From assembly GCA_020796225.1 (NCBI GenBank), contig CM036753.1, positions 84,788,941 through 84,852,940 of the forward strand: DNA of 64,000 nt, in the 5' to 3' direction. Below, piece after piece: positions 11,785-22,975 of this stretch. The notes under the pieces were generated by a model. It made no database searches and had not been told where the DNA came from. It worked only from the letters and a program-made list of their open reading frames with translations. The stretch's first letter is position 1. Each line of letters begins with the position of its first letter. Origin of the DNA: Arion vulgaris (Eukaryota; Mollusca; Gastropoda; Stylommatophora; Arionidae). Both the position numbers and the translations under genes were made by a program.

Positions 11785-11860
11785 GACAGTGAAGTTCATA
11801 CAAGAGACAACATTGAATATATAGACATATTTCAAGCGAACGAAAGGAAGGAAGGAAGAA
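11785..11860 (+). repeat. Dispersed repeat, probably LINE 3' flank
   Basis: The segment around gagacaacattgaatatat and acatatttcaagcgaacgaa matches 49100-49180 (gagacaccattgagtatatt). The second copy follows a LINE end, so this may be LINE 3' untranslated sequence. Confidence 0.45.
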
Positions 11861-11889
11861 TACTAAGTGCATGCATATTCGTAGTGGCA

Positions 11890-12175
11890 ACAATTGGGTG
11901 TGAAGCATGTACGTTTAACAAAGAAATGGAAAAACATTTGTGGTTTTGAATATAAATGTTACTGAAGAGTCCTCCGTATATCACGGACAAAGAAGAGAAC
12001 AACTATATCTACTCAGAAATAACTCAAAATCTAAATCTGGCTGATGCTATAAATAACAATGAGAAAATTGAATTATTTTGGACAAATAAAACGACATCAA
12101 GGGTTGGAGAAAACCATTACGATAGAAGTTCTTCCGGCAAAGAGGAAGATCACGGAGATGGATTCAGAATGTGAC
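11890..12175 (+). mobile_element. LINE ORF2 C-terminal fragment
   Basis: Reads CEACTFNKEMEKHLWF, then SEITQNLNLADAINNNEKIE, followed by SSSGKEEDHGDGF in one frame or RSRRWIQNVTDDLSMTDAEV in the next. This is the LINE whose end recurs at 3065-3380 and 25310-25800. Its last 140 bases open the next array. Confidence 0.7.
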
Positions 12176-12675
12176 TGATGATTTGAGCATGACAGATGCA
12201 GAGGTGGGAGACCTGGCCTGTGTGAGAGAGAGAGAGTGAGAGAGAGAGAAGAAAACCATTACCATAGAAGTTCTTCCGGCAAAGAGGAAGATCACGGAGA
12301 TGGATTCAGAATGTGACTGATGATTTGAGCATGACAGATGCAGAGGTGGGAGACCTGGCCTGTGTGAGAGAGAGAGAGAGTGAGAGAGAGAAAACCATTA
12401 CCATAGAAGTTCTTCCGGCAAAGAGGAAGATCACGGAGATGGATTCAGGATGTGACTGATGATTTGAGCATGACAGATGCAGAGGTGGGAGACCTGGCCT
12501 GTGTGAGAGAGAGAGAGAGTGAGAGAGAGAGAAGAAAACCATTACGATAGAAGTTCTTCCGGCAAAGAGGAAGATCACGGAGATGGATTCAGAATGTGAC
12601 TGATGATTTGAGCATGACAGCTGCAGAGGTGGGAGACCTGGCCTGTGTGAGAGAGAGAGAGAGTGAGAGAGAGAG
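12107..12675 (+). repeat. Four tandem copies of a LINE C-terminal block, about 140 bp each
   Basis: Repeats begin near 12111, 12252, 12391 and 12536 (spacing 139-145 bp). Each encodes, in one frame, RSRRWIQNVTDDLSMTDAEV then GDLACVRE and ends in a (GA)n run of variable length, which accounts for the length differences. Confidence 0.9.
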
Positions 12676-12689
12676 AAATTCCGAAGGAC

Positions 12690-13000
12690 TGTTAGGGGTG
12701 TAAAGTTCTGCTCGGATCAGACTATTTAATGATGATGTATTAAATAGCTTTGACAAAATGGACATGAATTGCTCAGTAATCTAATTATGTAAACAAAAGG
12801 GATATGGTTTCTGGAGAGAACATGTTCCGGAACGGATCATAAAATATAAGATCTATTTTTGTCTGACCTACATTAGGGGTGATGTAACATTGTCCAATAA
12901 TAGTAATTTGAGAGAGCGGGCAGTTTTAAATATCTTTTGATTTATAACAAGCAGTAGCAGAGATTAGGAAAACCAAGGCAATGATTATCAGCAACAAAGA
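12690..13000. other. No gene or repeat recognised
   Basis: Nothing assigned between the LINE array and the hAT element. Confidence 0.5.
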
Positions 13001-13008
13001 CAGGTCAT

Positions 13009-14310
13009 CAGCGCCGGATTAGCCTAGTAGCAGAAGTAGCAAATGCTACGGGTCCGCGCTTCTATGGGGCCCCGCGCCTATGTGACAGAGATGAAAATGG
13101 AAAAAATAACCAGATGTTATATAAAAACACGCAAGCTGTCTGAATGTTTAAATATCGTGTGTGATGGTGCTGAATCCAACGAAATCGAAGCAGAAAATAC
13201 AGAAGACGTGTCCCACTGTGTAATAGATGAAAGCAGTGCTATAGAAGCATGATCATTACCAATACTACCATTAAGATCAGCAACTCTTCACGATTTAGCC
13301 ACATTTTTCACAAGACAAACTGAAATCGAATGTACAGAAAGTCCTCCCAATTTAGCCATATCATTTTCAAGCCAAAGAGAGGCAGAAAGCACAGCACATG
13401 CTTCTAATGTAGCAACATCTTCTACAAGCCAAAAACACAACGAAAGTAAACTGTACTCCAACGATATTGGGGAATGGCCAAACAACTTCAATCGAGATTA
13501 TTGGATTGTGAAAGAAAGTAGCGAAGTGTAACGTATGAACAGTGATTTCATGTCTTAAAAAAAAAAAAAAACATACGATAAAGAAAACAATTCACGATTT
13601 TGTCGAAAGTCGTTTTCACATACACACATACACCAACAAACAAAACTCACATGAGAGATTGGTTGTGTTATACAGAAACTAAAGGACAACTGTTCTGTTT
13701 TGTTTGCAAAGTTATTGATTTAGGCTGTACCATAGAGTGACTGGTGTATTTGGAATACTTCGGCAGTTAAAATCTATTACAGCAGAAGAGATCTTGAAAA
13801 GAACTCCAAATATTGTCAGCTCTTACTAAGAGGATTTGGAAGATAGTCTAGGCGACGAACTTATGCAGTTCACTGAACTTCTTAAAACTAATGTAGCTGC
13901 TGCTATTAACAACGAAAAGTATGAGGCTCTTGAACTGCAATTTTATAAACTTATTAAAATGGAAAATTCATTAGAGTCGTGTTTCCCAAATGTAGAAATA
14001 GTCTTACGAATTTACTTGTCTTTAACGATTACTAACTGCAGCGGAGAACCTTCTTTTTCAACATTAAAGCGTATAAAAAGTGAGTTCAGGAACATGATGG
14101 GACACGATCGTCTAAATAACCTCACCTTAATGAACATTGAATGTAATTTACTTAGAGAAATTGATTTGTCTAGTATTATCTCTAAATTTGCTCACATTAA
14201 ATCGAGACAAGTTTGTTTGTAAAAGTTGTGTTTTATTTTATTATTATACAAAACCTAGGGCCCCGCGTTAAAATTTGCTACGGGCCCCGCGTTAGCCTAA
14301 TCCGGCACTG
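13009..14310 (+). mobile_element. Non-autonomous hAT transposon, internal deletion derivative
   Basis: It is bounded by imperfect inverted repeats (cagcgccggattagccta and, inverted at the right end, cagtgccggattaggcta) and a perfect 8-bp TSD, caggtcat, at 13001-13008 and 14311-14318. It keeps both ends of a transposase. The N-terminal part includes LPLRSATLHDLATFFTRQTE and a TTF/ZMYM-like finger (DWLCYTETKGQLFCFVC). The C-terminal part includes CFPNVEIVLRIYLSLTITNC and GEPSFSTLKRIKSEFRN, the hAT dimerisation domain. The catalytic middle is missing: the finger region runs straight into LVYLEYFGS-type C-terminal sequence. Stops and an A15 run near 13558 also break the frame. The sister copy at 45539-46738 has the same main deletion but lacks a further 100 bp or so. 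Confidence 0.9.
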
Positions 14311-14318
14311 CAGGTCAT

Positions 14319-14740
14319 TCATATTAAATATCATCGGTGCGTATTATGCGCACTATCATTTTATGCGCTACGCAAGTTTAAATTATTGTACTAAATGTTG
14401 ATATAAGACTAATACATTGGTCAGAGTTTTGATCGTGCAAGATTTACACATTCTCGGACCTTTTTCCTCCCCAAAACTAGAATACTAAAATAGTCAAAAT
14501 TTAATAAACCAGTAATGAATTTAATAACAACACAAATTGGATGTCTTGGTTATACAAGTCTTACTATGCTTTCACTAGGACATGTTAGCAAAGGCAGCAG
14601 GACATTTGTAACCACTAAAGATGCAATCCCTAGATAAAATTAAGTATTTCCTTTATAATTTGTTATTTATTGAACAGCTTTATTCAATCTATTATCTTAA
14701 CTACACCTAACATAATCTATACTTGATTCTATAAGACTAA
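14319..14740. other. No gene or repeat recognised
   Basis: A+T-rich spacer between the hAT element and a LINE end. Confidence 0.5.
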
Positions 14741-14744
14741 ATCA

Positions 14745-15395
14745 ATCAATCGATCAAATGCCATGCCTGCCGGCGTAGACGATCATGTCTCTCCATAATC
14801 TCTCTGCTTGGTGTATGTAATCAGTTCTGACGTCGATCTTGTGTCGAACCATGATGTCAGGTCATCCAGCATCTTCTCCCTGTCTTCCGCAATCTCTCCT
14901 TCCCTGAATTTTACCTGTTATTACCAAATGCTCTAAACCTTCTCTTCGCATTATATGCCCGAAGAACCTTGATTGTCGGATTCTTATTCTTTTGATAAGG
15001 TTTCTCTGTGTGCAAGCCTGATTTAAAACCTCATTATTTGTTTTCTTTGCTGTCCATGGAATTTTCAACATTCTTCTGTAAAACCACATCTCTGTGGCTT
15101 CCAATGATCGTATTGATTGTTTATTCCTTGTCCATGATTCGCTGCCATACAGAAGTATTGGTTCAATATAGCACTGGAGTATTCGTTTTCGCAGTGTCAT
15201 TTGTAGTGAATTCACGCATAGTGTGTTTTTCATTTTCATAAAAGATGCTTTCGCTTGAGCTATTCTACTTCTAATCTCTGTTTCACATCTGCCATCTGAT
15301 GTCAGGAATGTTCCCAGATACTTGAATCGATAGACTTGTTTCAGTGTTGTGTTATTTATGTTAATATTACATATTGGTGTATAAGGCTAAAGCAC
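14745..15395 (-). mobile_element. LINE ORF2 C-terminal region
   Basis: One of the better preserved LINE ends. On the minus strand it reads YRFKYLGTFLTSDGRCETEI, RSRIAQAKASFMKMKN, ILLYGSESWTRNKQSIRSLE, RMLKIPWTAKKTNNEVL, RQSRFFGHIMRREGLEHLV and GKIQGRRDCGRQGEDAG before a stop at about 14862. Beyond the stop, readable LINE sequence continues (RLWRDMIVYAGRHG), so that stop is a mutation. Confidence 0.85.
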
Positions 15396-15419
15396 AAACT
15401 AAAGGAACGAATGTATTGA

Positions 15420-15810
15420 CTTTAATTTTGTTCAAAAGCTAGTTACCACACCACTTCTTCCTTCTTCAATGATCCAGCAGCATTTCCGCTCATAAACTTG
15501 AACCCAATACATGTACTATGTAGTGGTATCTGCATGTGTTTCTAAGTTACGTTGTTTCGTATAACACGTATCTGGCATTGGAGGAATTAGGATCTTCCTG
15601 ATATCATCCAGCGCCCTGCACTTGAAGAGGAGATGGTTCATGGTTTCACGATGATGTAAACATAACTGACATTCTGGAGTGTGTTGTGGTTGAGTTCTTT
15701 CGTTTTGTGATTATTAAGTGTTACGTGTTGAGTTCGGAGTCGATCAATGGTGATCTGATTTCTCCTGGTAATGTGGCTGATGTTGTCAATGGAAATTGAT
15801 GTGAAAGCAT
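15420..15810 (-). mobile_element. RNase H-type LINE 3' end
   Basis: Minus strand reads TRRNQITIDRLRTQHVTLNN, then HKTKELNHNT, CQLCLHH-like and MNHLLFKCRALDDIRKIL with frame changes, the RLRT ... C-x-C ... H ... C end of RNase H LINEs. Confidence 0.7.
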
Positions 15811-16139
15811 TAACAACACTAAGTCTCAAGTCAACAACATAATTTCAATAATCATTAGCACTTTTATTTTGCAGAATACTTTATTAAAATCATTCAAATT
15901 CAAATGATTAATTGCATAAATAAAGACAATGTCATCAGCAACGAAAACACAACTACAGTAACACATAACAAATAAAAATGGGTACTATTCATGGTCAGAC
16001 AATTAAAGCTCCCACCCCTACGCTTAACGGCAAGAGTGGACAACCAATTCTACCATTCACCCGGGGAAAGACAATAGACTGTTCATGTCCGAATCATATC
16101 TGAAATAAAAGACAAATAGTTGAGATAATTTGAAACATG
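15811..16139. other. No gene or repeat recognised
   Basis: A+T-rich sequence between two LINE fragments. Confidence 0.5.
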
Positions 16140-16325
16140 AAATGGGCATTTAGAAGGACTACTATTAATAAACGTATGACATAGTTTCAGATGCGATCAA
16201 GTGGTCAAATATTGATAATCGTAATCTATATGTAGATATAGAACACATGTTGAGAAAACCAGAGGGGAATATAACAAGAAGGATACTTTTATAGAATGCA
16301 AGGTGTATCATATTACAAGAAGATT
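16140..16325 (+). mobile_element. LINE 3' fragment
   Basis: Contains EHMLRKPEGNITRRILL, matching GHTLR-x-PEGNITRRVLSWN at 20573-20840. Truncated on both sides. Confidence 0.65.
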
Positions 16326-16909
16326 GTATGGCTATAACGCTCAAAACAACATTGTATAATAACAATAATAATAATAATAACCGTCCATCACAAGAGATGA
16401 TGACAACAGACTCAGACATGTATTGTTGCACTTCTCTGGTGCGAGCGAAGATGATTGTAGAGTCAAATCTTGGAAAGCAATTCCCGTACAAAAAGTTTGG
16501 TCAGAGTTGGATATGTGGGTACTGACCTCTCAAAATGTCTGTGTATGCTGATCTTTCAAGCGCAGCTCGATTTTTCTGCACCTCAACAGTACGACGATTC
16601 TCAGCTTTGAGAGTTCTTGTTGTATTGCAGTCTAAGATTAAGTAATCTTATGCAAGCGTTTCCCAGCACTTTGTGTCTACATATCGAAGCATTATAAAAG
16701 TGTTTTTGAAGCATTTCTTTCTGTCACTAACCGATTGTTTGTCCCTGTCTTGCTTGCCATACATCAGCTGTTTTTGTGATATGTTTAGAAGGCATCATTG
16801 CAACGTGATAAAGCACATCTCATCTGGATATTTTGCAACTTAGTGTGGAACGTGATAAAGCACATCTCACCTGGATATTTTGCAACATAGTGTGGATATT
16901 TGTGATTTT
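16326..16909. other. No gene; short tandem duplication
   Basis: An (AAT)n run lies at about 16358-16381. At 16801-16905 a block with aacgtgataaagcacatctc and ctggatattttgcaac is present twice in tandem. Nothing else recognised. Confidence 0.5.
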
Positions 16910-17760
16910 GGCCGTTACTTGTTGCTATTGTCTAGAGAATTGTACTTATTTGTAATGAAGACTTCATACGTTGCACTACATGAAGAGAATTAGTGATAGC
17001 ATTGCAGCACATACAGGGCCGTGCCGTACTATGATACAGAGAGGTGGCCACATCAGGAGGAGCCATAAGGGGGCGGCGGTATATGCAGCGAAATCAAAAT
17101 CACAAATGAAGGTTATTTAAAGAAAAAACATTTAAGGGCGGCATTTCGAAGACTTGCATCATACTGAGAAAATATACCGCACGGCCCTGAGCACATACTC
17201 TGAGTAGTAGAAGTTCATTACCATTGCATTTGCTCACATCATATATTCCTAAAATACCACCCCAGACCCGATGATCTGTCCCTAATTTAGCATTGAAATC
17301 CCCCAAAATGATGAGCTTCTCATACCGTTGGACTGCTGAGATATAATCCATCCTTGATTTCACTAGGACTGGTCATCGTTGGAAAGTAGGCACTAATAAA
17401 AGTTGCACTTTTTCCCAATGAGATCTGTAAAGTCATGATCTGGTCATTGATGCCTTTACGGAGTCTAACTAGACCACACTCGAGATGAGATTTTATGATG
17501 AATTCGACATCAGATTCATTACGTTATGAGTGGCTCATCTCTCCAAAACAAGGTGTAACCACCCCAAACCACTGTCCTTCGTCAGGAAGTATAATCTCGC
17601 TCATGGCAGCTACATCAATATTGTAGGGGGCAAATTATCTATCTACAAGTGGAAACCGTTTCACAGTTGGTTCGGTATTGAAATTGTCTAGTAGTGCTCA
17701 TACGTTCCCCATGCCCATGATGAAAACCTTAAGGTTATTCTTCATTATAGTGCTGCTTCA
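16910..17760 (-). mobile_element. LINE ORF2 N-terminal AP-endonuclease region, disrupted
   Basis: Unlike the other LINE pieces, this is the front of ORF2. The minus strand reads PYNIDVAAMSEIILPDEGQW, ESDVEFIIKSHLECGLVRLR, TFISAYFPTM and the APE catalytic block EKLIILGDFNAKLGTDHRVW followed by GILG and NGNELLLL. Several stops and frame changes break it. A MITE at 17014-17189 splits its C-terminal side; LINE-like sequence (CAAMLSLI) resumes beyond it. Confidence 0.8.
17014..17189. mobile_element. hAT MITE, 176 bp, inside a LINE
   Basis: Inverted ends cagggccgtgccgta and taccgcacggccctg, with a perfect 8-bp TSD, agcacata, at 17006-17013 and 17190-17197. A related copy at 42327-42965 carries a tandem array inside. 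Confidence 0.9.
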
Positions 17761-18472
17761 TTGTATTGTTTTGCAGTTGTTTGAAACTGTAGCTTGCTTT
17801 CTATTTGGATTTAAATGAAGAAATGTTGTTATCAGTTATATGAAGACTATCATCAAAGCACTCCGGACATGTTCATATGTGCTCCGATCTCCGCCTCAGC
17901 AAATCCAGCAGCATCCAGCGGCCCAACACGCCAGTTCGATGTTGGTTAATTAATCTCATTGCAATAAATGTTGTCTTATTCGTCAACCTCCCACTTTTGT
18001 CCAGGACGATTTTTTGGGGGGACAAGACACGTCGAGACGTCTGTAGATGCTACCAGATTCGGTGGATGAGCATGGTAAATAAGTACTACGTATTTCGTAG
18101 TACTTTATGTAGTCCTCAGCGATTTGAGGTAGACTACCTTTCTACTCGTTGAGCCAGTTAGTTGCCTCATCCGCAAAAGTCCGCCGGATCCAGTCTTCAC
18201 ATGCAGAAAGGTAGACATGATCTAGTGGCCCATGATCTAGGTGCGAGACCCATCGTCTAACGTCCATATCAAGTAGCAATAATTATCAATATAGCTATTA
18301 ACAATAAAGAAGGAAATTGAATTAATATAAAACAAAGAATTTTCTTAGAATATTCTGGACAAATAAGTGGAAAATATAGACATCGTAGAAGACCTGAACG
18401 TCTAGAAACATTGCCTCATAAACAATGTCTCGGAAACTGGTAGTTTTGATCACATTAAACGTTACATGGTTT
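17761..18472. other. No gene; perfect 10-bp hairpin at 18081-18105
   Basis: aagtactacg and cgtagtactt form perfect 10-bp arms around a 5-base loop. Nothing else in this stretch was recognised. Confidence 0.5.
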
Positions 18473-18680
18473 GGTTTTTTTTCGATCCAGAAGCACTAGA
18501 GTTTTCAGCTCTTCGGCTCGGTGCCATGGACATCGTAACCCTTCGGTTCGGTACCACGAACACCGTAAATCTGGGGAATCTGTGGCTTTTTCTGCCATCC
18601 CGCGGAATTGAACACACACACACAGAGAGATAGTCACCCGTAGTCGAACGCACTACGAACACGCTGGGCAGACGGGCGTC
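18473..18680 (-). mobile_element. SINE C, tRNA-derived
   Basis: Same structure as the copy at 3839-4053. TSD acatggttt at 18464-18472 and 18681-18689, extendable to 12 bp with one mismatch. Confidence 0.85.
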
Positions 18681-18759
18681 ACATGGTTTAAAGAAAGTGG
18701 TTACTGGAGGAACGTGATTTTTTTTAAAGCGAGCCATATGACGATCATGACGACAGTGA

Positions 18760-18940
18760 CTACAGGACGTTAAGGAAACCCGCAACGCAAACGATGAAAT
18801 GATGGAGACAAGAGAACGGTAACTGCAGGATGTTAAGGAAACCCGGAACGCAAATGATGGAGACAAAAGAACGGTAACTGCAGGATGTTAAGGAAACCCG
18901 GAACGCAAACGATGAAATGATGGAGACAAGAGAACTTGCT
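18760..18940. repeat. Tandem repeat, about 60-70 bp, three copies
   Basis: Three copies containing gttaaggaaacccggaacgc and gatggagacaagagaac; the middle copy lacks about 10 bases. Confidence 0.85.
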
Positions 18941-19886
18941 AAAGATCCGAGTTTCTCCCGGTGCGCTGTGTTGAAAGCTATCTTCTACAAATACCAGACC
19001 ACAGAAAGAAGAAAAATAACAAAGGGGAGAAAAGGAAACACAGGAAGGGTTGTGTTAATATTTGTTAGCATCACGGACGGGTTCCGTGAAACGAACATCA
19101 GGAAGGCAAATATTGGTGATCTCATAAATGAACAAAGCGGCGATAATGAAAACGTTTACGTATGTTGTTTGAGCAGAAACATAAACACAAAATGTTTCTT
19201 GACAAAATTATTAGTTTTGTGTTTTCTTCAACTCACAAAAACAATCTCTCTCTCTCTCTCTCTCTGTCTCTCAGATAAATGCATACATAAAATGCATACA
19301 TAGCCCTAACAAATATATGTGACCCGCCTTAACGACACAAATAGAAATATATTCAATAAATCTTTGGTTATTAGCCATACTGGTTCTGTCAGTTCGCCTC
19401 CTCCAGGCCACGCAGACGATAAGCGTGGTTGCACCGTAACAACAAAATCTCTGCTGGAGCGATCTCTTAATCGGTTCACCCCAAACGGTTGATTCATTGA
19501 TATCACGTGAATGTAGCAATTTCACGTTAAACATCAGTTTTACAAATAAATCAGCGCAAAGTAATACAAGACATTATAAAAACACATTAATTACATAAAT
19601 GCAGACAAGACATTGTTTTATCTTGTCTTAATGTTTTTTTTCGTCCGAGAATCAGAACATTGTATTATTTTAGCTCTGTTTCGTTTTCTTTACATAAAAA
19701 AAAATATCCCTTTATATATGTATATATACTCATACACACACGCACTCATACACACACGCACTCAGATATGCATACGCTCTTATCAGCTAGATCTTAGGAT
19801 GGAACCATGCTGAATATAGCAGAGGTTTCAACAATTTTAGAGTTGTGACGACCCCAATTTATAATGGCAAAGTAATCATACGATAC
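18941..19886. other. No gene; (CT)n microsatellite
   Basis: A (CT)n run is at about 19244-19272. The remaining sequence was not identified. Confidence 0.5.
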
Positions 19887-19894
19887 CTCTACAC

Positions 19895-20342
19895 CATAGA
19901 TTCCCAAACATTTTCGGCCCACCGCCCATTTTGTACAACATAAACTTTGTAACTTCCCCGTTCATATTATAACAGTTTGCCAACGCCCCCCTCTCCACAT
20001 ATATATATACATGCTCTATTTTCTCTTTGACATAGAAAATTGATTTATATTTCTGTTATACATGGTCAATTTTTTTTCAAATGATTATATGCATGAAATA
20101 GAAAATTGATGAAAAAATGGATTGTGTAAGATGAATTTAAATGCAGAATTCACATTTTTTATGATTATTTAATCGCAAAATCAATGAAATAATTTATTTT
20201 AATATATTTATTATTAATTTCTTCTTTAAGGAGCCACCTACCCCTAATCACCTGACCCCCTCCAAATTCTTCAGAACCCACTATCCCCCCTTAGAACGCT
20301 TCAGCGCCCACTGGGGGCATATCACCCACTTTAGAAACGCTG
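19895..20342. mobile_element. hAT MITE, 448 bp
   Basis: Left end catagattcccaaac, right end (inverted) cagcgtttctaaag, with a perfect 8-bp TSD, ctctacac, at 19887-19894 and 20343-20350. Near the ends, C-rich blocks (ggcccaccgcccatt at the left, cagcgcccactgggggc at the right) are typical of this kind of MITE. No coding capacity. Confidence 0.8.
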
Positions 20343-20572
20343 CTCTACACTTTCAAGGCCAACCTCTACAACCCACCACATTTGCATAGAAAGATATTTC
20401 TAATAATGTATAGAAAACGCATTAGAATATGTTATTTATTTTTTCTTTGGAATTGTAATCTAATATTTAAATAATCTATAATTTATTGTGATGATTGTAA
20501 TATATCTGACGACTTCCTGCTTCAAATGAGGAGCTTATTGAGATAACCAGATAGATTCCAGTGAACTAAGAG

Positions 20573-20840
20573 GTTAAAAAAAGACGATCTCGCTGAATAG
20601 GACACACTTTGCGATAACCTGAGGGGAATATAACAAGAAGGGTCCTTTCCTGGAACCCGCTGGGACAGCGAAAGAAGGGGTGTTCGAGAAATACATGGAG
20701 ACGAGATTTAGAGGCAGAGATCAACAAAATAAAGAAAATTTGGAGGGAGCTACAGGAGATAGCTAGAGATAGGAAGACTTGGCGTGAGTTGGTTGAGGAA
20801 CTATGCACCAATCCGGGTTAAAAAGGCAGAGAGAGAGAGA
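20573..20840 (+). mobile_element. LINE 3' end fragment
   Basis: Plus strand reads IGHTLR, PEGNITRRVLSWNPLGQRKK, NTWRRDLEAEINKIKKIWRE, LQEIARDRKTWRELVEELC, then a stop and a (GA)n tail. It is the best preserved copy of a LINE end also seen at 6200-6490, 16140-16325 and 28040-28224. Confidence 0.85.
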
Positions 20841-20967
20841 AAGTTTCTAAAATTCATCCTGCACTTTATTAGTAATGCTAGCTACATTCAGAGAAACAAA
20901 GAATATGTTTGACAACCAGTGATACCTTTTTTCTGTAAGCTATGGACAGTTTACACGTTATATCTTT

Positions 20968-21072
20968 ATTCAAAGTACTCAAGTTTCCCAGTGATCTCTT
21001 CCATTAGTTTATAATCCAGTTTACCTTCAGAGTTCGCAATAAAGATGCCAAGTTTTTCAAACATGGCAATGT
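20968..21072 (-). other. Possible host coding remnant next to a LINE end
   Basis: Minus strand reads IAMFEKLGIFIANSEGKLDY then KLMEEITGKLEYFE and a stop, with AATAAA overlapping the stop. It begins just after the (GAA)n/A tail of the LINE at 21073-21350, so it is not part of that LINE. The composition looks protein-like but I cannot name a family. It could equally be chance. Confidence 0.2.
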
Positions 21073-21350
21073 TTTTTTCTTCTTCAGCGATATTTGGTCA
21101 TGCGCTTAGTTTAATATTGACCGCAAATTTGACAACCATCTTCATGTTTGTCAAGTTTCTCCAAAGCTTAGTTTTTAGGTTGACTTGGTGTGGACTACAT
21201 GTTGCTTCTCAGCTCACACATGAGAGGACAGTCTTGCTGGACATGCTCTGGTGTCTGTCCCACCTGCTGACACTGACATAGAACTGTTTGACTTATTTCT
21301 AGTATATAAGTGTTTGTTGAGTCTGTAGTGTCCAGTACGTATGCGACATA
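21073..21350 (-). mobile_element. RNase H-type LINE 3' end
   Basis: Minus strand reads RIRTGHYRLNKHLYTRNK, then CQCQQVGQTPEHVQQDCPL and CELRSNMW, ending in a (GAA)n tail. It matches the plus copy at 8836-9130. Confidence 0.8.
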
Positions 21351-21944
21351 CAGGGTGTTCAAGATAATTGCAGCCCCATTGACAAATCGAAATTTGCCAG
21401 ATAACCTATCGCGTTGTGTTTATTTACTATTTAAACCGGTTCTTACTAGCTCGTCACATTTGTTCATCGCCCCTTCCCGCACTACGTCATAACTGAACCT
21501 TCTCATTTCCATACATACATGCCAGATTAGCTCCATTCATAGGCTGCTTTTAAGTTGAACACACCTGGTCTGTTATGCTTAGATCTTTGAGGAAGTCTTT
21601 TCCATAATCATATCCAGTGTTTGTCTTCCAGTCTACCGCAGATTTTCTCTGTATGAGGATTTTGCCATATTTACTATCTAACGCCCGTTTTTGTAACTAA
21701 GATAAAAATGTATAAAGGTTGTCTTGAAATTGTATAATGTGTGTTTTCTTTCCTTCAAGTTCTGCTTATTTAACTAATCTAAAATGTCAACTAAGTAAGC
21801 AACTCGCATCTTCTAATGTTCATTGTTAAAGTAAACCACGAGGATCAGGTTTCCCCAGAACATCTAATAACAACTGGATTTCTTTCAGTAGACAATAATA
21901 ACGTTGCAGAAAGCCAAGTACAGCACATAATTATGATAATCTAG
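21351..21944. other. No gene or repeat recognised
   Basis: No exon or shared element seen. Confidence 0.45.
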
Positions 21945-22480
21945 AGGCGTGGTTTAGACTTGTTACGTTGTAGGCGGAGAAGCGTCTGTCCGAGTGAATG
22001 AGAGAGCGCTGGTTCCCATTCGGAAGACCCGGGTTCGATCCCTAGTAAAGCCAATGATGTTTTTTTTATGTTGGGGGCGTAAAGAAAGAAATCATAAGCT
22101 GAATAGTTTTGCAGTGACTGCACTAGCTATAATAATAATAATTCCTCTCGTACCGTTATATGTTACATAGGGCCTGTAAGTAATTTCTCCATACCGCTCT
22201 ATCCTGGGCAACTCGCTTAATTTCCTCAATGGAACTGAAACCGATATTTCCTGCCTCTCTCAGCAAAGTTCGCTTCAGGGTCTCTTTAGGTCGACCTCTC
22301 TTTCTTGAACCCTTTGCATCCCACTTCAATGCCTGCTTTGATATTCGTTGATCATTTCTCCTCAAGGTGTGCCCAACATATCTCCATCTTCTCTTTCTTA
22401 TAACAGTTGTCACTAGTCGTTGACCAGACATATGTGGCCATTCAATTCCTCAGGTTTATGTCCCCCCACCCCTGTCCTCA
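21945..22480 (+). mobile_element. SINE E, tRNA-derived, split by a LINE
   Basis: Head with a good B-box (gggttcgatccc at about 22031-22042) preceded by an A-box-like gtccgagtgaatgagagag. The body, aaatcataagctgaatagtt and gactgcactagct, matches the other copy at 34988-35165. The body continues after the LINE insertion with tggccattcaattcctcagg. Confidence 0.75.
22126..22432 (-). mobile_element. LINE 3' end with (ATT)n tail, inside SINE E
   Basis: Minus strand reads RRWRYVGHTLRRNDQRISKQ, ALKWDAKGSRKRGRPKETLK, NIGFSSIEEIKRVAQDRAVW and NYLQALC, then a short 3' stretch and a trinucleotide (ATT)n tail. Because SINE E resumes on the far side, this is a genuine 5'-truncated insertion. No clear TSD. 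Confidence 0.85.
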
Positions 22481-22825
22481 CAGACGGTAGAGACAGACAG
22501 TGCAGGCAGTAGATAACCAACGCTCGACAACTCGTTGGTGATATCAATCACTTCAACAACTAAAAGTCCTGGACTATTACCTCTGTATAAGAAGATTCTA
22601 ATGAATAATCAACTAGCCATATTTATAACCTTGACCAGTCTAAATCTGCAATACACGTCTGCCAAGTTGACATATATAACTTCGGGGCACACATTTTGTG
22701 TTTTATCAAACTAAAAAAAAAAACACTCTAAACGTAGGATTGGTAGTGGCCTAGAGTTGAAAATGTACATTATTTGTATGTGCTAACTAAGTTTCAATTG
22801 TTTTACCAATTGCAACAAAATATTT
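22481..22825. other. No gene or repeat recognised
   Basis: Nothing assigned. Confidence 0.5.
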
Positions 22826-22975
22826 TTCTGGAGATTCCTAGGATTGTTGCCGGAGTTACGGAGTTAGTGCTTTGGGCAATGCACTCTATATGTTTCGTGC
22901 CATTTTTGCACAAATCGACTGAGCCATATGGAGAAACGAGAGCAGTAGAGTTACTCCTTTATCTTTAGGCCCTTT
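22826..22975 (+). mobile_element. SINE D, 5'-truncated
   Basis: Matches the second half of the SINE D copy at 44999-45249: cctaggattgttgccggag, ctacggag-like, gactgagccatatgg and the ctttaggccctttg end. The tRNA head is absent. Confidence 0.7.
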
